Source: Thermoanaerobaculia bacterium (GTDB lineage Bacteria; Acidobacteriota; Thermoanaerobaculia; Multivoradales; J023). From it: 64,000 bases of DNA. Position 1 is the stretch's first letter, and the number at the start of each line of letters is the position of its first letter. The notes below the pieces were generated by a model. It was given only the letters and a program-made list of their open reading frames with translations, did no database searches and was not told where the DNA came from. The stretch spans positions 1 through 64,000 of the forward strand of contig JAUIJL010000019.1 of assembly GCA_030431255.1 (NCBI GenBank), read 5' to 3'. The translations under genes were made by a program, and so were the position numbers. Positions 61,401 to 64,000 of the stretch are shown one piece after another.

Positions 61401-62173
61401 TCGATTTGAATTTCTTCTCTCTGACCCTCAACAGCCCGAGAACCGTGACCTTCGGCGGCGTCGAAAGCACCGGCACCCTGATCGGTGGCGGAACCCTGCG
61501 TTTGGCCGGAGCGGTGATCGACATGACCGCCAACGCCTACGTCACCGGCAATCTGGCGGTGGCCGCCGGAACCACCTTGCAGAACCAAGTGGGTTACGCC
61601 CGCCAGCTTTACGCCGGCGGGGATTTCGCCAACCACGGCACGATTCAAGAGCATGCCGGTGGCGGCTCCTTGAGCGTGAAGGTGGGCGGTAGCATCGTCA
61701 ACGAGGGGTCGTGGACCGCTGATCTCGAGATGGTCGAAACCCAACCGCGCAGCATCACCGGCAGCGTGCCCATCGCCGCCGACATCGAGCTCGGGGGTAG
61801 CTTTGAGATCACCAACGACGCCGTCTTTGCCGGATCCATCGACCTGAATTTCCACTCCATTACCCGCAATGCACCCGGCACCTTGACCTTCGGCGGGGTC
61901 ACCAGCACCGGTACGATCATCGGTGGCGGAACCTTGCGGTTGGCCGGAGCCACCATCGACATGGCCGGCAACGCCTATGTCACCGGCCATGTGGCGGTGA
62001 CGACGGGCACCATCCTGCAGAATCAATCCGGATACGCCCGGGCGCTCAATGTCGACGGCGATCTGACCAACAACGGCACCATCCGCCACCACCCGGATAG
62101 CGGCTCCATGAGCCTTTCCGTCACCGGTACCTTGACCAACAACGGCACCATCACAGCAACGATCAATCCGTGA
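55406..62173 (+). CDS. Large exported protein with LVIVD-like propeller and five 145-residue C-terminal repeats
   Basis: About 2,255 residues from the ATG that begins the signal peptide (LRLFALVLLLLLSCLLPSLTIG); an upstream in-frame start at 55370 is less likely. Order: 'FCDGFETGQVDLWAE' motif (about 105); Big_5/SbsA-like Ig domain; regulatory-like domain; 'GVGVEAPGWHG' module (about 340-515) shared with the 1,526-aa protein; a 250-residue region; a DxDxDG segment; LVIVD-like propeller repeats ('AVIADSQAGISVLNV', 'VVVADGSAGLAVIDV'; about 910-1215); Ig-like and second Big_5 domains; a G8-like 'GGNWSDVATW' segment; then five repeats of about 145 residues, probably beta-helical or beta-solenoid. 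It is likely a long surface or secreted fibre. No C-terminal anchor is visible. It stands alone on this strand after the exonuclease. Confidence 0.87.
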   Translation: MNPRLRLFALVLLLLLSCLLPSLTIGQSSEDPATEAETDTETAGFDGFHSTLDEKILSLLSPDQIQAFIEGTPPEQLYLSDGRTLAELLADYGPLLPDCSDPSAIFCDGFETGQVDLWAEVLGLRLPPVTVQSSPAHGEAEVAVTRETILHFSSPLPAGTVIDKSVLFAEFAGQDLPARIHLSPARDRVTLFYDQGLPASARIRVRLVGDALLDAGGNAVDADGDGEYGGTAVIDFDTLSLTSVPGTRVCGSVFASELMTGDAGSPMDQPLNGVAITVDGQESVLFTHTDNMGNFCLDPAPAGRFFVHIDGRTATNQVPTGAYYPFVGKAWDSVVGQEIHIGNVYLPLVVDGTLQNTSMEEETEIELADSVLAEHPELEGTLLMVPPDSLYSDDGTRGGMVGIAPVAPDRLPGTLPEGLNFPLVITVQTDGATNFDNPAPICFPNLPDPTTGEPLEPGQKSALWSFNHDTGRFEVKGPMTVTDDGSLVCTDEGVGVEAPGWHGTQPGTQLEGGADNEPDDGDPCADPAHRRLLDTLDPSLYPQSVQDALAAIGGEWQVADDPSTAAFTDLTFDEYSVVIGDDEFPAGFTPQDFVREFLRGPNEALNNGAFNTVNQFTWQGTGPQAQLGDVYDIDIFGPDNGSVMLTALNDLSWQFSIINTSTHGQHPLYGAREFGFEPLPNGDWKFYTKGFSKPASTFNRLGIPLKDSGWLAMVTGLPLELFNRRTGAPPTLTERQEMFMSHPPTHKDYGLPEAPTCAGGSREPGLDDGLNDRLAGRDKGSDSRFFYYRLEYSDLESIATVRVQQGVTSHQGYFSGILPSGVHYNLYLYNPESGLYGYAGGQAAVFGVTDLGMVHVDSPVGPDSDGDGLGEVAEFIVGTDPGVADSDADGTLDGAEINQGTDPLDGLPVATGILASVDTPGEAVDVCASDNVAVIADSQAGISVLNVFNDLNPTIVAQVDTPGDAQAVTCSTQRVVVADGSAGLAVIDVSDPPAAFIVHQVPLSGSAQAVRVAGNLAFVGTTSGQIAVIELGSGSVLQQLSLSREIQDLAIAGETLYALTTQSIHVMPLLQGDLRITSSVSFSGSTGAGGRRLRLFAGGPVLYAAHTAGYDTYDISDPLHPQLIAAGDTDQFGWKQIVTNGSGLGIAAVSPNSTNDGPHHVSVYDVRDPSQTELFLAQFETPGLAAAVSVFNGLAYVADSGSGLQVLSYLAYDNLGMAPTIALDTNFSDGQAEEGKLMRLTAEVGDDVQVRHVEFFVDGESVSRDGNFPFEYRFLTPLIAEQASFTIQARATDTGGNVAETAETVIALIPDATPPQVIATSPRDGGTSQPDTVQVVSATFSEPIDDTLLDAGTFRLFSTGPDGLPGTGDDVAVVGAVTYEPETRAALLSLPAPLGLGTYRAELDAALRDLSGNPLDDTVVWDFSIVDGTISSVPGGGNWSDVATWTEGRLPNAADLVSIRGTVTLDINTTVSGLTVAAGATLQQGGSSRILEVTDRTVNHGALSGAWLNLRAFGDVINNGVWTADLVLDGPASRSITGAVPIDGEVELRDSFEITEDALFNGPLDLNFFTLTLNAPTTVTVGGVESTGTILGGGTLGLTGSIEVEANAHIVGNVLVQPGTFIQNREDYARTLSVEGDFTNLGTIQNHAGGGSLTLEVGGSIVNEGPWIADLDFIGNAPRSITGEVPIGGRVELRDSFEITEDALFTGLLDLNFFTLTLNAPTTVTFGGVESTGTIVGGGTLGLTGAIDMEAGAYVAGNVRIQPGTLLQNREDYARTFSVEGDFTNLGTIQNHPGGGSLTIEVGGSILNEGPWTADLDFIGTDPRSVTGAVSIAGRVELRDSFEITEDALFTGPLDLNFFTLTLDAPTTVTFGGVESTGTIIGGGTLGLTGAIDMQSGATVDGNVLVQPGTLLRNRENYTRTLSVEGNFTNYGTIQDHPGGGSLMIEVGGSIVNEGPWTADLDMIGTDPRSITGAVPITARVELNSSFEITNDAVFAGPIDLNFFSLTLNSPRTVTFGGVESTGTLIGGGTLRLAGAVIDMTANAYVTGNLAVAAGTTLQNQVGYARQLYAGGDFANHGTIQEHAGGGSLSVKVGGSIVNEGSWTADLEMVETQPRSITGSVPIAADIELGGSFEITNDAVFAGSIDLNFHSITRNAPGTLTFGGVTSTGTIIGGGTLRLAGATIDMAGNAYVTGHVAVTTGTILQNQSGYARALNVDGDLTNNGTIRHHPDSGSMSLSVTGTLTNNGTITATINP
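60041..62173 (+). repeat. Five tandem 435-bp coding repeats
   Basis: Copies begin at 60041, 60476, 60911, 61346 and 61784, with spacing 435, 435, 435 and 438 bases. Each encodes about 145 residues from 'VELRDSFEITEDALF' through 'TVTFGGVESTGTI' and 'GGSIVNEGPWTADL'. Copies 1 to 3 are very alike at DNA level; copies 4 and 5 form a more diverged pair and share 'FEITNDAVFAG'. Confidence 0.92.
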
Positions 62174-62196
62174 TCCTCGGGCTTTCTTTCGATGTC

Positions 62197-62256
62197 TTGA
62201 TTATTTTCTGGGACACTTAATTTTTTTCTGGGACACTTGATTTTTTTCTGGGACAA
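62197..62256 (+). repeat. Three tandem 20-bp repeats downstream of the 2,255-aa gene
   Basis: Units TTGATTATTTTCTGGGACAC (62197-62216), TTAATTTTTTTCTGGGACAC (62217-62236) and TTGATTTTTTTCTGGGACAA (62237-62256). The T-tracts follow the stop codon by about 25 bases. No strong stem precedes them, so they are a repeat element rather than a plain terminator. Confidence 0.85.
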
Positions 62257-62277
62257 AGATCCCGAGACCTGCACTTA

Positions 62278-62313
62278 GTCGTCAACCAGCAGGTGCTTAG
62301 GCTGGTTGACGAC
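62278..62313 (+). repeat. 13-bp inverted repeat upstream of the aerolysin-like gene
   Basis: GTCGTCAACCAGC (62278-62290) and GCTGGTTGACGAC (62301-62313) are perfectly complementary with a 10-base loop. The pair ends 31 bases before the ATG at 62345 without a following T-tract. It could be an operator, a leader hairpin or a mobile-element end. Confidence 0.7.
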
Positions 62314-62344
62314 ACATAGACCGCAGGAACGAAAGGATCAAACG

Positions 62345-63211
62345 ATGCCCGAAGCTGTTGATGTCAAGGATTGGCTCCAGAAGAATTTGTTCAAAACTAC
62401 TTATCGGGGAGGGCTGGGACGCTGTGGTGGAGGCTGGAAAGAGGAAATTCGTAAGCTCGACATCTCCAACGTCGTCTTCCAGGGGAATTTCAAATACACC
62501 GACATTCGGAGCCATCCCAAAGGGGAGCTGATCACCTTGGCCTTGGAATCCGCGGAAAATCGGACCAGTCTCCCCCAATCGACGAGCTTCACCTACGACA
62601 AGGGATGGACCACCTCGGTCACCACCCAGACGACTCAAGCTCTCAAGCTCGAAGCCGGCATGACGATTTCGATTCCTCTGCCGGGCGAGTGGAACGTGGG
62701 CGGCAACTTCAAGATAGAGATGTCCGTCTCGGAAACGGAAAGCCACACAAAGTCGGTCCAAGAGCTGTGGTCCACCACCGTCAAGGTCGAGGTGCCCGCC
62801 CAACGAAAGGTCACGTGCTCCTTCCTGCTGCAACAGGCGGAGGTGAAGGCTCGGTACCAATTCATCGGACGCATTGCCGGTGATATCTCCTTCGAGTCGT
62901 GGTGTGTGGATCCCAATTCAGGCGAAGGAATCTTCCGAAAGAATTCCGGTCCTATTCATCATTGGGCCCAAGGACTGCCCATGCCCCGAGGAATGAGGCT
63001 GGACAACCGGGTTCTGTGGTTCGACGCCGAAGGCATCCTGACCGGAGACCAAGGCATCAGCATGAATACCAAATGGTGTGAGTGTCCCGTAGGCACTCCC
63101 GACAATAAATGCTGCTCGGAAGGCCAAGCCATCGATAAGGGCGATGCCGCCTACGGCATTTCCATCCTTGGTGAGCAATCGTACGACCAGTTGCTTTTGC
63201 AGGATTCCTAG
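62345..63211 (+). CDS. Aerolysin/ETX-MTX2-like beta-pore-forming protein
   Basis: 288 residues from an ATG with AAAGGA eight bases upstream. Residues about 62-182 have the long alternating Ser/Thr-rich strands of the aerolysin fold: 'NRTSLPQSTSFTYDKGWTTSVTTQTTQALK', then an amphipathic turn region (GMTISIPLPGEWNVGGNFKIEM, about 105-126), then 'SVSETESHTKSVQELWSTTVKVEVPAQRKVTCSFLLQQAEV' and 'YQFIGRIAGDI'. The middle part would insert as a transmembrane hairpin after oligomerisation. The N-terminal 40 residues and the C-terminal 100 residues (with a CEC...CC cluster at 245-257) would be receptor-binding or regulatory. No signal peptide is visible, so release needs another route, or it acts inside. 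The family call is from strand pattern, not alignment. The right-hand neighbour is an exported M43 protease, a candidate activator. Confidence 0.75.
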   Translation: MPEAVDVKDWLQKNLFKTTYRGGLGRCGGGWKEEIRKLDISNVVFQGNFKYTDIRSHPKGELITLALESAENRTSLPQSTSFTYDKGWTTSVTTQTTQALKLEAGMTISIPLPGEWNVGGNFKIEMSVSETESHTKSVQELWSTTVKVEVPAQRKVTCSFLLQQAEVKARYQFIGRIAGDISFESWCVDPNSGEGIFRKNSGPIHHWAQGLPMPRGMRLDNRVLWFDAEGILTGDQGISMNTKWCECPVGTPDNKCCSEGQAIDKGDAAYGISILGEQSYDQLLLQDS

Positions 63212-63214
63212 GAC

Positions 63215-63244
63215 CAGCCGATCGCGGTGCAGCCGATCGCGGTG
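63215..63244 (+). repeat. Two exact 15-bp tandem repeats
   Basis: CAGCCGATCGCGGTG occurs at 63215-63229 and 63230-63244, four bases after the stop of the aerolysin-like gene. Exact identity suggests a recent slippage duplication. Confidence 0.85.
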
Positions 63245-63291
63245 ACAGGCACTTAATGAACACGTTTCACCCCGGTCGGCGTGCCACAGAT

Positions 63292-63342
63292 GTGCACAAA
63301 TTTTCGAAGTGCACAAATTTACACGGTGCACAATTTCACCCA
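63292..63342 (+). repeat. Three direct repeats at 17-bp spacing before the M43 protease
   Basis: GTGCACAAATTT starts at 63292 and 63309, and GTGCACAATTT at 63326, each exactly 17 bases apart. Each carries the palindrome GTGCAC. They lie 150-200 bases upstream of the protease start, in the only gap before it, and could be binding sites of a regulator. The rest of 63212-63491 shows no gene. Confidence 0.75.
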
Positions 63343-63491
63343 GCGCCTATATTTTTTGCCTGGCCTGCGCTCTCTATTGGTCAAGACGACGCTCCGACGG
63401 CACTCGAAGCCCGATGGAGCGATCCCAATCCATAAAAAGACCCGACATCGGAAAGTGATGGGATTTCGGGTCGAGCTACGGAGTCTTTATC

Positions 63492-64000
63492 GTGAAGAAA
63501 ATGTTGTTGATGGTTGCCGGTGCGTGTCTATTGTCTCCCTTTGCCCTGGCGCAGGAGCTCGACTTCTCCAAAGATTTGCGGGTCGCCCCCGACCATGTCG
63601 GCCACGACATCCACTTTATGCGGGACGGCAATCTACAATCCGGTAAGAAATGCAACACCTACGAGCCTTCGGCGGCCGAGATGGACCTGGTGAACGCCGA
63701 AATCGAGCACTTCAAACGCACCACCGGTTTCATGGCTTCCGCCAAGGCCAATACCAACATTCAAGTGGCTTTCCACGTTTTGTACTACAACCGGCGCGGG
63801 CAGGTCATCGGCAACATCAGCGACCAGATGATCCAGGATCAGATCCAGGTCTTGAACGCCGCCTTTGCGGGCAGCGGTTTCAGCTTCACCCTCGCCAGTG
63901 TCGATCGGACCGAGAGCCGTAAGTACTACACCGGGTGCTACAACCAGGACTCTCGCATGAAGGCCGAGCTCGCCATCGATCCGGCCAACTACCTCAACAT
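63492..64000 (+). CDS. Exported M43 (pappalysin-type) metalloprotease, N-terminal part only
   Basis: A frame opens at a GTG (63492) with CGGAG nine bases upstream and continues past the right edge; the visible part is 169 codons. The signal peptide is KKMLLMVAGACLLSPFALA, cut before QELD. The next residues have the typical N-terminal region of secreted M43 proteases: 'KCNTYEPSAAEMDLVNAEI', 'IQVAFHVLYYNRRGQVIGNIS', 'IQVLNAAFAGSGFSFTLASVDRT' and 'MKAELAIDPANYLN'. The zinc-binding HExxHxxGxxH motif should follow outside the window. It would be secreted. An ATG at 63501 is an alternative start that shortens the n-region by three residues. Confidence 0.85.
   Translation, partial: MKKMLLMVAGACLLSPFALAQELDFSKDLRVAPDHVGHDIHFMRDGNLQSGKKCNTYEPSAAEMDLVNAEIEHFKRTTGFMASAKANTNIQVAFHVLYYNRRGQVIGNISDQMIQDQIQVLNAAFAGSGFSFTLASVDRTESRKYYTGCYNQDSRMKAELAIDPANYLN

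Noticed and set aside
60041..62173. 435-bp repeats considered as tandem insertion sequences
   Set aside because: They are in frame throughout one protein, with no terminal inverted repeats or transposase.

Overview
The window looks like chromosomal DNA of a high-G+C, Gram-negative-type bacterium. It is rich in lipoproteins, Sec-exported proteins and very large surface proteins made of carboxypeptidase-regulatory-like, thrombospondin type 3 (TSP3), Ig-like and beta-propeller modules. That repertoire, together with a recurring C-terminal module around 'WVFAAGLTDV' and a 'DGFESGDTSAW' motif, resembles Acidobacteriota of the Thermoanaerobaculia type. This assignment is inference from protein style; no rRNA or tRNA was seen.

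Layout. 1-175: start of an exported protein running off the left edge. 968-2152: a cytoplasmic protein with two possible DcrB/PsbP-like halves, convergent with a tight four-gene minus operon (7323 to 2153): a CHAT-protease/TPR lipoprotein, a 346-aa unknown, a papain-like (C70/C39-type) cysteine peptidase and a 200-aa unknown. 7406-10963: a TSP3-repeat exported protein and a PhoD-like phosphatase lipoprotein. 11117-12538 and 15178-17790: two alpha/beta-hydrolase lipoproteins flanking a less G+C-rich insertion that holds a serine recombinase and a RelA/SpoT-domain protein. The second hydrolase carries a coiled-coil insertion and leads a cluster of envelope genes reaching 20557. 20678-24222: a small membrane protein, a Uma2-type nuclease, an FnIII exported protein and an aminotransferase.

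24685-30907: an M4 thermolysin-type protease behind an exact sigma-54 promoter match and followed by a strong terminator, then two modular exported proteins. 31010-35226: an operon of TPR periplasmic protein, sensor kinase and OmpR/PhoB-type regulator, with a PhoB-box-like direct repeat in its divergent promoter region. 35377-36546: a membrane-associated methyltransferase whose frame runs 387 bp antisense into the next gene. 54063 to 36160: an 18-kb minus operon of four exported proteins, including a 3,793-aa VWA/Ig/TSP3 giant. 54281-55220: a frameshifted DEDDh exonuclease. 55406-62173: a 2,255-aa exported protein ending in five 145-residue repeats. 62345-63211: an aerolysin/ETX-MTX2-like pore-forming protein. 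63492 to the right edge: the start of an M43 pappalysin-type metalloprotease.

The strongest candidates for something undescribed are the CHAT/papain-like operon, the aerolysin-like protein next to exported proteases and giant repeat proteins, and the RelA/SpoT-recombinase insertion. Functions are read from motifs only; no database search was run.
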